NCBI GenBank assembly: GCA_964019135.1
Contig: OZ025264.1
Coordinates: 5,783,935-5,847,934 of the forward strand
DNA: 64,000 nt
Source: Arenicola marina
Lineage: Eukaryota > Annelida > Polychaeta > Arenicolidae
Reading direction: 5' to 3'
Positions within the stretch are counted from its first letter, which is position 1; every line of letters starts with the position of its first letter. Shown piece after piece: positions 35,647 to 50,600 of the stretch. The notes beneath the pieces are model-generated. The model ran no database searches, had not been told where the DNA came from, and worked only from the letters and a program-made list of their open reading frames with translations. Made by a program: the position numbers and the translations under genes.

Positions 35647-38600
35647 CTGCAAAGAACAATGGGGCGATCTGTACCAGTGCCGTGACCAGGCATGCGACAT
35701 ACAATTCCTTTTTGAAAGCACCCATAAATCCAATATTTTGATGGTTAATCTGCTTTAAGAACTTAAAGCGGAAGTAACGGGTCATTACCAATAGCCCATG
35801 GTTACCCCACAATACATTAAATTATACCATTGTTGATCCCATGTAAAACTCAGTATGCAAATAATAAAAAACCATTTGCTACCCGCCTGTGATTTACAAA
35901 TTTAATTAACCATTTAGCCTTCAGACAGAAATATACGTCCTCTGCCTAGCATATAAGAAAACGGGATTCATTCTCTGCCCAGTATGTGTCCTCACCATCT
36001 TGGCCCAGCGTGGGACAGGGGTGCGGGGAGAACTTGGGGACCCAGTGGATCCCAGCTTGACCACCAGGGAGGACAGGAAGATGGACAGAATGACGATGAC
36101 GGTGGTGAAACAGTAATAAAGACCTGCCGAGGAATGAGACACGGAGTTACACAGTAGGATTCTACATATTGCCTGAAGTGGCCGTGACATGGAGCCATCG
36201 GGAGGCAGGTGGATTTATCAGGATGGCGACGTAGACATTTAAATAGGGTCGTAGTCTGTCCGATGAAGACGGTAAGCGATTGATGCGGAATAAAGCCTGG
36301 GTTGGCCGTTAAAGGGAGCTTGAATTAAGCCAATATGAAGAGCAGATGGGGTTTTAAGCAGACCGAAGTAAAAGGCAAATTGAGCTATAATTATACCAAT
36401 GTAGAGATACAAAAACGAAGATTTTATCGGGAGTAAAGGACTCATTAATCCCGGTTTAGAGGCATGTCTTCTACTCTGCTCTGTAGAGCTGATGACACGG
36501 GTCTAGAAATAAGCCGCTTGGCCCTATAGACAATAACCTGGGCCAGAATCAAATCGATGTTTACGGTCATACCCATTAATCTCAACGATTAAGATGTTTG
36601 ATAGCAAGTACAGCTCGTCTCCCATTTAACCCTCTGCCTCACAGAAGATGAATTATCCTGATATATGTATCTCGACTTAATTTGCCAGATTTAATATTGA
36701 CTTTGTATATACGTAACTGACCTAATATTAAAATATTAAAATAGCCAACTTTATTATAAAATATAAAAGTACGGTAGAGATAAACCTGTTTCTATGCATA
36801 ACACCTTCGTAATGAGAGAGAGGTCATTCATTATAATAAACTATATATATCCCCTTCTGAGACCAATGAGCCTAAACCCTCATAGCGATCTAAACAGCTT
36901 CATGTCATGTCCCTCTAGCTCACATTAGGCTTCGCCCCATGTAATCACATCTGTTACTTCTGCTTCCGTAAGCGCAATTGACAAGCCACGGGGAACCAGC
37001 CAGGTGACTGTAGCGCCCCCACCGGGAAGATTCTTACCCAGAAGAGGCACAGCGGAAGCGGTGGGGGGCGCAGCCTCCACCAGGATTAGAAGCAGCAACA
37101 ACAGACTGCCGAAGATGGTCAGACCTAGAGATGATGAACAGATACCGTCCAAAGATACACTGTAGGTGTGTTCCATTACATATACAATAGACAGGCTGCC
37201 GAAGATGGTCAGACCTAGGGATGCCATGAAGACTATTCAATAATACATTGTAGGTGTATTCTATTACATATGCCATAGACAGGCTGTCTACGATGGTCAG
37301 ACCTAGGGATGACATACTGTTCAATATTACATTGTAGTTCTGTTTCATTGCATATGCCATAGACAGGCTGTCTACGATGGTCAGACCTAGGGATGACATA
37401 CTGTTCAATATTACATTGTAGTTCTGTTTCATTGCATATGCCATAGACAGGCTGTCTACGATGGTCAGACCTAGGGATGACATACTGTTCAATATTACAT
37501 TGTAGTTCTGTTTCATTGCATATGCCATAGACAGGCTGTCTAAGATGGTCAGACCTAGGGATGACATACTGTTCAATATTACATTGTAGTTCTGTTTCAT
37601 TGCATATGCCATAGACAGGCTGTCTACGATGGTCAGACCTAGGGATGACATACTGTTCAATATTACATTGTAGTTCTGTTTCATTGCATATGCCATAGAC
37701 AGGCTGTCTACGATGGTCAGACCTAGGGATGACATACTGTTCAATATTACATTGTAGTTCTGTTTCATTGCATATGCCATAGACAGGCTGTCTACGATGG
37801 TCAGACCTAGGGATGACATACTGTTCAATATTACATTGTAGTTCTGTTTCATTGCATATGCCATAGACAGGCTGTCTAAGATGGTCAGACCTAGGGATGA
37901 CATACTGTTCAATATTACATTGTAGTTCTGTTTCATTGCATATGCCATAGACAGGCTGTCTACGATGGTCAGACCTAGGGATGACATGAAGATTTCAATA
38001 TTATTTTGGAGGGGTGTTTCATATTACATATACTATAGGCTACCGGTATATATTATAAGTAAATACAAGTACAAATATCACCTGTACGTTTAAGTACATA
38101 TATATTATGCAAATATATATTATGCACAGATATAATATGCATATTTATATATATTATGCATGTGTAGTGTATGTATATATATTTGGCTCGTACCCAAAAT
38201 CTACAATCAATATGAGCAACACGTTCGATTCTTTTTTGTCACAGGGTTCTTTCGTATTAATCAAAGAATCGCACAAACATGGTTTTAAAATAAGGAATTT
38301 GAAATACCGCAAAAGAGGAAGAAAACACGAAGCCTGAAGGAACAATAAAAAGAAAGAAAAAAAGAACAACAACCCGTTAGTTTTTATTTGAAGATTTCCA
38401 AATGAGCATAGATAACAAATCATATCAGTCTATGGGAAATGTGCGCTCCTAATCCCCAGATATTACCAGAGGGAAGGTAACGCCTGACTCAATTATCATG
38501 CTTACAGTTGGCATAAAGCTCCGCAGACTCGCTGGTGAAAAACCAGAGGGATTCCTAATCCGAGGATTTATTGCTACCTATTTTGCGGAGAAGCAAACAC

Positions 38601-41600
38601 GAGGAAAGAAAAAGATTGAGACCACATTTTTTAGACGCTGGGGTATAACAGCGACAACGACATGGAACGCAAAAGGTGAACAAGAAACCCACGCCAACCA
38701 AAAGAAATGGGCACTGTTCCTTGAAGCAGCGTTCGTTTGGGGAAATCTGTGAGATTAACTGAGTGGTTTCACGCCACAAAGGGTAATACATCACATTGCG
38801 AAGTGTGATTCCCATTGGGAAGTTCCCCGATCGTGCCCAAACTTACAATCAATAATGACCGTGGTGGGTCAAAGGACGGAGTTGTAACCAGGGCTCAGTC
38901 AACATGTGGCTGGATCAAATCCATTCCCGTCTCATAAATAAGCAAGGTTCAGTGCTCAACTTTGAAATAGTTCATTTTGTGAAGTTACCTTGTCAACAAA
39001 TATATTGTCAAATATATTGTCAAGGAAACAAACTTAAGCAGACATGGTCGGGGTGCGCTTGTGAGGGAAGACTGCCACATTAGTGGGTATTATCTCCAGA
39101 GACAGATCACATAGATTTATCTTCATTGGTAAAACAAGTGGTTCTTTAGTATGCGTGATATCTCCAAACCAGGCCGCCGATGCAATTCCGGCAAAATCTT
39201 TAATCAAAATTCCGGAGATAGGAAATTAAATCATGGCACACGAGGGCGAAAGCAACCACTTCCTGACATTTTACCTTTGTAGCTCCTCCTACTATAAATA
39301 AATACCAGGGCGTTTCGTGGCGAGCGCCACCGTTCGGGGGAAAAGCCGACATTACACTGTTAGACGCCTTCGCGGCGTTTTGCGTGCGTTGATCTATGAC
39401 GTCATTTCTAAGCGCCTAATTATACTCCAGAGATGATGATTAGCGATAACACGTGGCGAAAGGCGAGATTTGGGCGAAACCAGCGAGTCCGGGAGGAACC
39501 TACTGGTCGAGAGCACAATCGGCCGTAAATTAGTGGCCGCGCCTGATAGCTTGAGACTCCCGGTCTTAAGGGCGCACTCACTCAATACCAAGCGGGAGGA
39601 GGAGGCGGCCGAGGGTTTCTGGGGTTGGGGGAGTGGGGCAGAGCGGAGAGAGGGGTACATACGGGCATGGCGGCCGGCAGAATGGAAATGGGCGGAGGGG
39701 GGCTGGGGGTGGTCTAGCGTGAGCAAATACTATACTTCTTTACCGGAGTAAGCTTTTACTGCGACAAAAAAAGGTTGTCAATGAATGAAAATAAGCTGAA
39801 TATCCATATAAATGTCCCTCCGACTGGGAACTCTTATTTCATCTTTCACCTTCGGCTTAACCCTAAAAATACCAAGAAATGCTGCGTAGAACATTATTCC
39901 ATTTATCAATCTGTGATATCTCGGCCCAGGCCCGGTGGAGGAAAGACACCAAGCGCCTCGGGCCAAATGGGAAGTTCCCTTTGGCCTAATGTGTAAGGTG
40001 CTCGCTCTGGATGTGAAGGTTGATGGTTCGAATCCCGCCACGGGCGGGGGTAGAACTTTCGGCGTCCATTCAGGCCTGGGACCAGAAATACTACATTTGG
40101 CGCCGTGACCAGGATATGGCCAGCGTCCGGTTTGACGGCGTGGCGCATTGTGGCGGTCACTGCGAGGTCGCAGTCGATTGGGGAAAGGGTGGAGTGTGAT
40201 ATCTCGGCCCAGGCCCGGTGGATGAAAGACACCAAGCGCCTCGGGCCAAATGGGAAGTTCCCTTTGGCCTAATGCGTAAGGTGCTCGCTCTGGATGCGAA
40301 GGTTGATGGTTCGAATACTGCCAGGGGCGGGGGTAGAACTTTCGGCGTCCATTTGGGTCTGGGACCAGAAATACGACAAATCCACTGTCTCGAATCCCAT
40401 CTATAACTCTATTTAATGCCCTTGCCATTTCAAGTTTTATAAATTTTTAATAGTCAATTGGTTTGGAAACTCATCAGTATTGTTGGCATTTCTTCATAAA
40501 ACATGCCGCATTCAGATCTCCCGATGTGTCCAGGCACGGAAAAACGTGTATATATATTAATTTACACAGTATTTATCAAAAGTGTTCTTCCAGAGGCAAT
40601 TCTGTAACTATGCTTTAAACCTTGGAAAATAAAATTACATTAATTTAATATTGAATGAACACGGAACGCCTTTCTGGGAGCTGTGTCTCTCTCGAGTTAG
40701 GTGTGTTAGACGGTGTGGTTGACTCTCCCCCGGGGATCCGGGTAAGTTCCGGGAACATGACTGATGGTCCCTTGGTATGTGTCCCCGTCACGTCTCTCAT
40801 TGTAGCGCCGGCTAATGAAAAACGCACGCACTTCTCCGGTTTATTGTTGAAGCCTGCCTAGTGGGTGGATGGGTGGGCGGGGAGGAGGGGGGGAGCGGGG
40901 GGCCTGCCTCGCGGGTGGGTGGGTGGGCGGGGAGGGGGGGGGGAGTCTGCCTCGCGTGATACAGGAAAACACAAGGAAGGGAAGTGACAATAACACATGC
41001 TGACTTGTCCACCACGGCGCCCACGTACGGTACGGGCACAGGTAGGTACGGGCACCAGCACTGCACTCGGGTGCAAGCACCGAGAAAATATAAACAGTTA
41101 AAAATTACATAGTGCGGTCTACCGTACAGACTGCATGACGAATTTGATCATCGCCGTTTTCTGCCGCGTGTGTTGAATGTTGAATCCGGTTGCGCTATCA
41201 GGCGTGGGGAAGGGGGCAGAAAGCGATGCTTAAATACCCATTGTCTAGACCGGCCTAAAGGAAAGCTTAGATTCACAAGGCCAGGAAGGTCAGCCCATGT
41301 TACCGGCAGATGTCGTTCGTCTTGGTCCTGTTACCGTCCACCAAACCTTATCAGCTTAGCTGGCCACTGGCTTCGTCGTGAGCGTCCTCTCTCTGTCGCT
41401 ATCCGTCATGCAAAACCGGACTACGTCACCCGCTTAAACCGGTCCGGAGTCTATGCTGTGATCCGCAAGCGCCATAAAATGAAATTTTATCGTCGAAGTA
41501 AATGTCAGGCATGAGTTATACGTGAGCTTTGGGTTCGTACTGACATGGACAATGTATTCTGTCATTCAATATGTCTTTTTGTCCCCGGCAAAATGGAATT

Positions 41601-44600
41601 TATTTCGGTGCTTATTTGCATAAATGCAAATATAACATTTGCATAAATGCAGATCACGACGGTTTGGGCCACGCTATATAGTGCAGCTCGTGTGATGGGT
41701 TCGCGGTGTCATAAGACAGTATCATGCGAAAGTTCGGACATCGCTGCCGTTTCTTGTCTTCATCATGGTGACATGGATACGTTGGTTACATTTCCAAAAT
41801 AGTTAACATTACCAAGCCGGGCTATGTTACACTTGTTTGGACCATTTTGAAAAATGGAAAATTGCTTTAAGTGTCTCCGATTCGACTTCTATCCTTCTCG
41901 ATCCTGTCAACGTACATTTCTCACATCGTAATCACTCTCCGGGTCGGATTTTGTTCTGTCGCTATCAAGTGAAGACACGAAAACAAAAAGAAGAGTGAGT
42001 AAATGAGAGAGAAAAAAACAAAAAGGATTCCAAACACTTAAGGTGTAACAACGAAAGAAAGAGTAGGTGAGAGAGTATGCGAACCATCCTGCTTCCTATA
42101 TGTAAATGTTGCCACATGGGAACGAGGGCAGAAGCAGGGCACATGGCTAGAGATTGCCCAGAGCCCATGGGGGTAAATGAGAAAGGACTCGGTCGTTGAC
42201 AGCTAATTCACCTTGTCGTGACATGCTAAATGACCATCTTAACCACGTGTCTCATCCTCACCTCCCTCCCCCGTCCCCTCCTTCCCCTCCCCTCCCCTCT
42301 CATCTCTCGTCTCAACTCCCACCTACCCGCCCCTCCCACCTCCCGTCTCCTAACTACCCGCTCTCCCAACACCCACACACTCTCGCACTCCCATCATATA
42401 ACTCACACCAAACCCATATCCCATGTAGGCCATAAGAGTCACCCCCACCCCACCCCCACCTTCACCTCTACCCCCCTGCCCCCCACCGCACCCCTCACCT
42501 CCCACCGTTTCTGACCCCTTCCTGGCCGTCTAATGACCGTCCCTTAATCTCTTTGAGCGGTCCAAGCCCTCCCCAGAGAGGGCTGCTGGGGCGAGTCGGT
42601 GGATGGGTGGGCGGTGTGGGGGTGGAGGGCCAACAGATCAGCCACCCTCGTGGCCTGCCGGTCAAAGAGACAGCTAGGCGGGTCAGGGAGACAACCAACG
42701 GGGGTCAGGCGGCTGCCATGGCGACCGGAAAGTGTATCACCGCCCCCCCCCCTTTACCCCGTTCGCCACCTCTGGAGTGTATAGAACGGTCCAGTGATAT
42801 TATAACACAAACTGAACCCCGGAAGAACATTATATGACTGAAGGGTGCGTGGTGAATGGGCAACGACTGAAGCCCAGTTTCGTATTTTCGCTGTTTCGCG
42901 AAAATCTGACTTAGCCTACATCCTGCATGTAATTTGTCTTAAAAAGTACGCGAAATATGATGTATAATTATTTTGGTTGCAATACATAGTATATATGTAT
43001 TTGGTTATTTACAACACTTAATTTAAAAAAAAAGGTTATTTGCCTTACGTATATTTGTTTATTAGCAATACATTTATCGGAATATAGCGACCATTTTCAC
43101 AAAGACTAAATACATTATAATCTTTCGAATCGTTCGAACATTGATGCAAGTCGAATTTCGTTTGCTACTTTTTTGGCTTCGGTATCTAAAATTGTTATTC
43201 CAGAGTTCTACTGGTATCATATGAACTGAGTTGGTGTGACAGATGTCTGGATCCCAAAGAGGTAACATCACTGTCACTTGATGCTATCAATGCACAATTG
43301 ACCAGGAAAGATATTGCGACTTCCATTTTTATTTTGGTATCCAGGTCTGGACAAGCAATATGGTATATGAACTACTTTGACGCGTTAATTGCCCAAAGTG
43401 TTGCACTCTCCATTTGTGAACCCCCTTCCGCCACCACCCGAAGACAAAACATATAGATTTCCATGACTTTGTGTACAGTCATATAAATATGCGCTTGTGT
43501 ATAGGCCCTATATGTATATTCCAGAGCCCCCCCCCGCCCCCCCACCAACATGTTTTTTTATTTTGTGCAATGAATGGCGTTTAGTTCTTAAAAAATCCGA
43601 TTCCTCATACGTTCTTTCATAAAGTACCCTTTCATGCGTGATTTGTGTTATTTTATTATATTTTATTATTTTATTGTTGTGATTATTTGAGAAGATCTTG
43701 CATGATGGCAATCCATTTCAGGAATAAAAGAAAGAACTAAATAAAATTGACTAGTTAAATTATTGATGGTAATCTATAAATATTTTATCGCCATGATCTG
43801 ACGGGAATCTGCTTTCTTAGAAACCTTCGAAGGCACAAACCATTACTTACCTAGCGCACTTTTGTCTGCGTGCTCCGGCGGAAGCCAGAAGACGAGCAAG
43901 GTGAGAAAAGACAGGAAGATGGCTGGCATGGTGAGAATGTACGTGGAAAACATCATCTTCCGCTTCAAGTGCAAGGTCAAGGACACGATGGCGTACTGCG
44001 GGCTGCCCTCTGGCGGCTGAATCATTCTCTCGGCAGTACTGCGGGGAGATACAACACTCGGTGACACCGCGGAACCACCTCTCCGGTCTATGGAGAGGAT
44101 GAATGGGTTTATAGAATTCGCCACGTCCACTTCCTGCGGACTTTAATTGCATTTCCGGCCATGTATTTCCTGTTTCCGGTGGGTCAGAGGTAATATGAGT
44201 CAGGGGGATTATTCTGCTCAAATATAAAAAGCGTGGAGGGTCGCACTGACCGGGAAACAGGAATAGATTTTGCACAATGCCATATAATAGAGAAATGTGT
44301 ATAACCCAAAAGAAGGATTCAGTTACAAGGTCGGCTTGGTTAATATCAGGGCGGTAGATAGTTAGTCGTCGTGGACTGAAAATACGGCTATATTCTGCTT
44401 TCGAACTAATTATTATTTAGGGTTGTTTTTCAACCCACCGTAAACGTTAAGGTAATTAGATTAATCAAATATTGATGAACAAATCAAAGGCATTAAAAAA
44501 ATTAGTTCAAGACATTTCGGTAAATAAATGACGAACCTGTTAGCGATCTCCCACTCGCTTGCCTCCTTGTAGACCGACTGGAAGGTACTCAGGTCCAGGC

Positions 44601-47600
44601 CCCCGGGGAAAGCTAACTGGAGGTCGATCTCGTTAACGGAATGTGTCCAGGAGCCGAACCAGAGGTGACACGTCTGATTGTCAAAAGGGAAGTTGCGCAC
44701 ATCTATTGCGCAGCTGCTCTGGAATACTCGGTGGGGGAACCAGAGGACCGTGCCATCTGAATGGACCACGGCACGAACTTTGCGCTCTGCGTCATCGGTA
44801 CTGGCCCTGTGGACAAGAACACGTCTGAGTGGGTTGCGAGAACGTGTGAGGGGCCAATCAGTGGAAGTCTTCCAATCCTTGCCCAGAATGGGGCATGTTT
44901 GCTACCTCTTATTTCAAGGCCGATTCCCGCAGGCAATACCGTAAAGTAGAAGGTCCAGCAAATGTTCTTTTTCCGTGCCTAGAATGATTCGCTTCCTTCA
45001 TTTCAATGCCGAATTCCGTATCACGTTTAGTCCAAGGCCAAGCAATTATTCACTTCATTTCAGTGCCAATTGAGGCATACCGTATTGTTCTATGGTACCC
45101 GCTACTGGCCCAGCGATTCAAAGTCACCATTGGGTGCAGGGCCGAATGTGGTATTTGTCACAGATGGATGATTCGGTCACAAGATATTTCCATTATCCAT
45201 ATGCGGTTTCTACAGAACTTGGAACCGAAATAAAAATCCTGATCATTCCCCATATATAAGTAATCATGTCGTAGGGAAAAGTTGCACCATAACACATTTG
45301 ACAAAGGCATAATATATATATTTAGTGACATATATATATATATACAGCAATAACGTCATCTTTTATATAAATCCATAGATTCGTATGAACGAACGGAAGG
45401 TTTTCTGTAGATTCAGAAATATCTGTAGATTGGTAATGCGAGTCATTCAGCTCGCCAGTACATTCCAAGGACAGTGTTGAGGACGCTTTGGTTTAACAGA
45501 ACAGTGCATTGTACCGTATGGCCTCAGGCCCATATTACATTCAATAGTACATCATTATGAACATACACATACACAGACAATGTAGTAGAAACACATTTCT
45601 ATGTCGCATGGCTATGCTGTAGCTTAAGCAGGAGAATGGAATCAATAACGATTTATTCGAGTCTTCAGATTTTACGAATCTATCGAACCTCGTTCTGTCT
45701 CTGTGACATATATGCGCAACAGTTACAAGGAAAACAACATTCCATAGTCATTTGTTAATACCAAGTTACCACTCACTCACATCAAGATGCCTCAGCGGTT
45801 TAGCTCAGCCCATGATATGTGACCTTACTAATATGGTTTATTTCAGGAGCTTAAAGGCCTTTGCGCAGACTGTTGCTTGCATGACGTTATCCTGGCTTGA
45901 AATTGGTTTAGATCACGATTCAAATTTGAAATAAAAACATTTGAGCGAGGATATCCTTCTATAGTGCGCAACGGACTCAATCGTAATGGACCCCATCCTA
46001 ATGGACTCTATCCTAATAAACTTCATCCTAATGGACTCCATCCTAATGGACTCCATCCTAATGGACTCCATCCTAATGGACACCACCCTAATGAACTCCA
46101 CCCTAATGAACTCCACCCTAATGAACTCCATCCTAGTGGACTCCATCCTAATGGACTCCATCCTAGTGGACTCCATCCTAATGGACTCCATCCTAATGGA
46201 CACCACCCTAATGGACTCCACCCTAATGGACTCCATCCTAGTGGACTCCATCCTAATGGACTCCACCCTAATGGACTCCATCCTAATGGACTCTATCCTA
46301 ATGGACTCCATCCTAATGGACTCCATCCTAATGGACTCCATCCTAATGGACTCCATCCTAATGGACTCCATCCTAACGGACTCCATCCTAATGGACTCCA
46401 TCCTAATGGACTCAATCCCAATGGACTCCATCCTAATGGACTCCACCCTAGTGGACTCCCATTAGGTGGACTCTACCCTAATGGACTCCATCCTGATGGA
46501 CTCCACCCTAGTGGGCTCCACCCTAATGGACTCCATCCTAATGGTCTCCACCCTAGTGGACTCCCATTAGGCGGACTCCACCCTAATGGACTCCATCCTG
46601 ATGGACTCCACCCTAGTGGGCTCCACCCTAATTGACTCCATCCTAATGGACTCCACCCTAGTGGGCTCCACCCTAACGGACTCCATCCTAATGGACTCCA
46701 CCCTAATGGACCCCATCCTAATGGACTCCACCCTAGTGGACTCCCATTAAGTGGACTCCATCCTAACGGACTCCACCCTAGTAAACTCCCATTAGGTGGA
46801 CTCCACCCTAATGGACTCCATCCTGATGGACTCCACCCTAGTGGGCTCCACCCTAATGGACTCTATCCTAATGGACTCCACCCTAGTGGACTCCCATTAG
46901 GTGAACTACATCCTAATGGACTCCATCCTAATGGACTCCATCCTAATGGACTCCCATTAGGTGGAGTCCATCCTAATTGACTTCATTCTAATGGACTCCA
47001 CCCTAGTGGACTCCCATTAGGCGGACTCCACCCTAATGGACTCCATCCTAATGGACTCCACCCTGGCGGACTCCCATTAGGTGGACTCCATCCTAATGGA
47101 CTCCATCCTAATGGACTCCCATGAGGTGGACTCCATCCTATTGGACTCCATCCAAATGGACTCCCATTAGGTGGACTCCATTCTAATGGACTTCATCCTA
47201 ATGGACTCCACCATAACAGACTCCACCCTAATGGGCTCCATCCTAATGGACTCCATCCTAATGGACTCCCATTATGGGGACTCCACCCTAATGGACTCCA
47301 CCATAATGGACTCCACGCTAGTGGACTCCCATTAGGTGGACTCCATACTAATGGACTCCACCCTAGTGGACTCCTATTAGGTGGACTCCATCCTGATGGA
47401 CTCCACCATAATGGACTCCATCCTAATGGACTTCATCCTAATGAACTCCATCCTAATGGACTCCACGCTAGTGGACTCCCATTAGGTGGACTCCATCCTA
47501 ATGGACTCCATCCTAATGGACTCCACGCTAGTGGACTCCCATTAGGTGGACTCCACCCTAATGGACTCCATCCTAATGGACTCCACGCTAGTGGACTCCC

Positions 47601-50600
47601 ATTAGGTGGACTTCATACTAATGGACTCCACCCTAGTGGACTCCCATTAGGTGGACTCCATCCTAATGGACTCCATCCTAATGGACTCCATCCTAATGGA
47701 CTCCACCCTGATGGACTCCACCATAATGGACTCCACCCTAATGGACTCCACCCTAATGGACTCTATCCTATTGGACTCAAGTCTGTTTTGTGGACCCCGC
47801 ACAGGGGCAGATCTATTGGGGGAGTGGGGGTAGGGGGGTCGCATCTCCCCTTCCACCTGGGAACTTGAGCATACACTGTAATAGTAGAGTTCTCCAGCGA
47901 CCTACATCGCAGAGTGACATTGTATAGAAGCAAGCCCCGCAATAATAAAAGCTAGATACCCACCTCTATTTGTGTGGACCTCATCCTTTTTCGGTAGACC
48001 TTCGGTCGTAAAATGATCGTATAATTCACTTCGGACCTTCGTTTTGTTACAATTCCTGGGTGCTATGGTCTATGGACGAGGTACCTACGTGTTATACAGC
48101 ATGATATCCGGCACCCAGATCCTCATGTAGTCGATTTTAACCTGCGATACTCCGTCATATTGGTCCGGGTCCCACGTCAAGTACTCGTCTCTCCAACGCT
48201 GCAATCAATTATTAACGATCAATTTTTATGTGAGGTGACATCGTAGTGATAATGAAGGTTAATTGGCCTTTGCGAGGGGATGAAATAAGGTTTATTGGTG
48301 TACTTATTTGTTCAACAGTGTTTCAATAAATGCCTCAACCCAAGTTCACTTCAAAATTAACCGATATCAGCCAAATATTTCGTCTCAACCTTGACATTCA
48401 GTGAAAGATGCTTTCCGCCTTTCAATGGACCAGGGTATTGTGCCAATATAGCGATCGATTCCCGATGTGTCACAATACTTGATCCTAACTTTTTTGTATT
48501 TATCGCATAAGCTATAGGTATATGTAAAGCGGGAATTTCTATTTAAGTGACTGCTATAGACGAAAGAGGTCGGACGTATTCCAGCGCGAGTTATAAAGTA
48601 AATCCACATAAAGATTATTCTGGAGACCAGTTTGGGGCGCCCACTGAAAGGTCGGCGCCATTTTTTTCTCATTCCGGTTCCTGTTAGTGTGGGACATTCG
48701 TGAGGACGAGACCAACATGTGGGAAGCAATAGAATCGCGTGATAAAGGTTGTACACCCACATGTCTGACCTTCACGTAGTACACCAACGTACTGGTTAAT
48801 TCCGCCCCTGGCATATTGTCATGTCCTTACTTGTATTTGTCCTATTTTATTGCGACATAAAAAAATTGAATACATGCATTAATTATACACTACAATACTA
48901 TAAAAAATAAGATCTGCAAATGCTTGTAAGATCTGCAAGATCTGCAAATGCTTGTAAGATCTGCAAGATCTGCAATGCTTGTAAGATCTGCAAGATCTGC
49001 AAATGCCAAAGACGAGTAAAACTTGTCGGCAATGGGGGAGGGGGCGGGGGCCCAACTTATTTTTATTAGTGAAGTGAGCCGTCTGTGAATTGAGGGCATA
49101 GTTCAAACACCGTTTCACCCTTTCCAAAATTATGTTTAGAAGGAAAGATAACTATGATTGCACCACACCCTTGAACACGCCGCCGCACATCTGCAAGCCG
49201 TGGTGATTGATGAATTGACACGTCAGCACCGGAAACATCATTATCAGTCTAGACAAAAGTTGGTATTGACGGGGAAGTATGTTGCGGAGACGCCCATTTC
49301 TGTCTGTAACTCTCTTAATGCCAGCGCCACGGGTGCAGCAGCTGCCGTGGCGGCGTCAAATTAATTAAACCATTATCGAAATGTCGTCACCCCTCAGGCG
49401 AACCGCATCCTGTTTTCGACAGATGTTCCCCGTATTAGCCATTTGTGATTTCTTCAACAGCCTTGATTGAACGGCAAATGGGTAAAACATGGTCAGGATT
49501 TGTCAGCTGCAGCCGACGCCACGGCACGTGATTACTCTATCAACTGTTTTGCTCCGCTTGGGTTTTGTGACTGTAATCGTTACAAACGTGTTGACTATTC
49601 GCTTCCGCCAGATAATTATTTAAGTATCTGCCACATCTGTTACGATGCACATGCGGAGTGGGGTTGGTGGGGGCTCAATATACTGCTCATCCTTCTATGG
49701 GTGGGTGGGGGAGGGGGGGGGGGGGGAGGGTGCAAGGTGCAAGGGATCGCGAAGAATAAATCTGTTTATGCCCAAGTCACGATGAATTAAAAAGGATAAC
49801 TCCCAGTATACATAGAACGGGCGGACACATGATATAAATTAGCTATTTCCCGATTCACGGTTATTTAAAGGTAAAATTCCCAGTGCACGATTAATGAAAA
49901 TGATTGGTCACGGCGGTCGACTAATACCCCATTCCCAGTTCACGAAGAATTATTTGCCTCAATCCTAGTTTACGGTGAAATGAAAACTCCATTCCCGAGA
50001 AATGGAAATATCCATTGCCCCCCCCCCTTCCTATCGTGGCTTTCAATATAAGAGCAATTGTCCTATTGTCTGCTTTGCAAAGAAGGTGATTTGTGATTTG
50101 AGATAAGCAGGAAAACGAGAAAGGTCAAGGTAGACAGGAGCCATGTCTGCGGGAGTAACCCCGGCTTTACTCTTTGCGAAGAAAAACATGGGATTTTTAT
50201 CTAGCGCTAACATATACATAGGTAGGAATGGAAAGACACACCGGGCCCTAAGCTGGCCTTGCAAGCCACCTTGTCAAGGACTAATAGGTCACTCAGTCAC
50301 CATGCCCACTACCCACCGCCCCACAACCCTCTCTATCCTGTCCACCCACCCCGCCCCACAACCCCCTCCACCCTGTCCACCGACACCGCCCCACAACCCC
50401 CACCACCCTGTCCACCCACCCCGCCCCACAACCCTCTCCATCCTGTCCACCCACCCCGCCCCACAACCCTCTCCATCCTGTCCACCGACCCCGCCCCACA
50501 ACCCCCACCACCCTGTCCACCCGCCCCGCCCCACAACCCCCTGCATAGTGTCCACCCACCCCGCCCCACAACCCCCTCCAACCTGTCCACTCACCCCGCC

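Noticed and set aside
37034-37987. 317-codon minus frame beside the TM2 exon, as an extra channel domain
   Set aside because: Its frame differs from that of the TM2 exon, units are near-identical at DNA level, and true exon phases join 43851 to 37124 directly.
39400-39751. 93-codon plus and 110-codon minus frames in channel intron 5
   Set aside because: GC-rich island without recognisable protein similarity or splice support.
41170-41514. 114-codon plus frame as a gene or transposon protein
   Set aside because: Basic, no recognisable domain, no homologue recalled, and it lies in a channel intron beside a repeat core. Not enough support.
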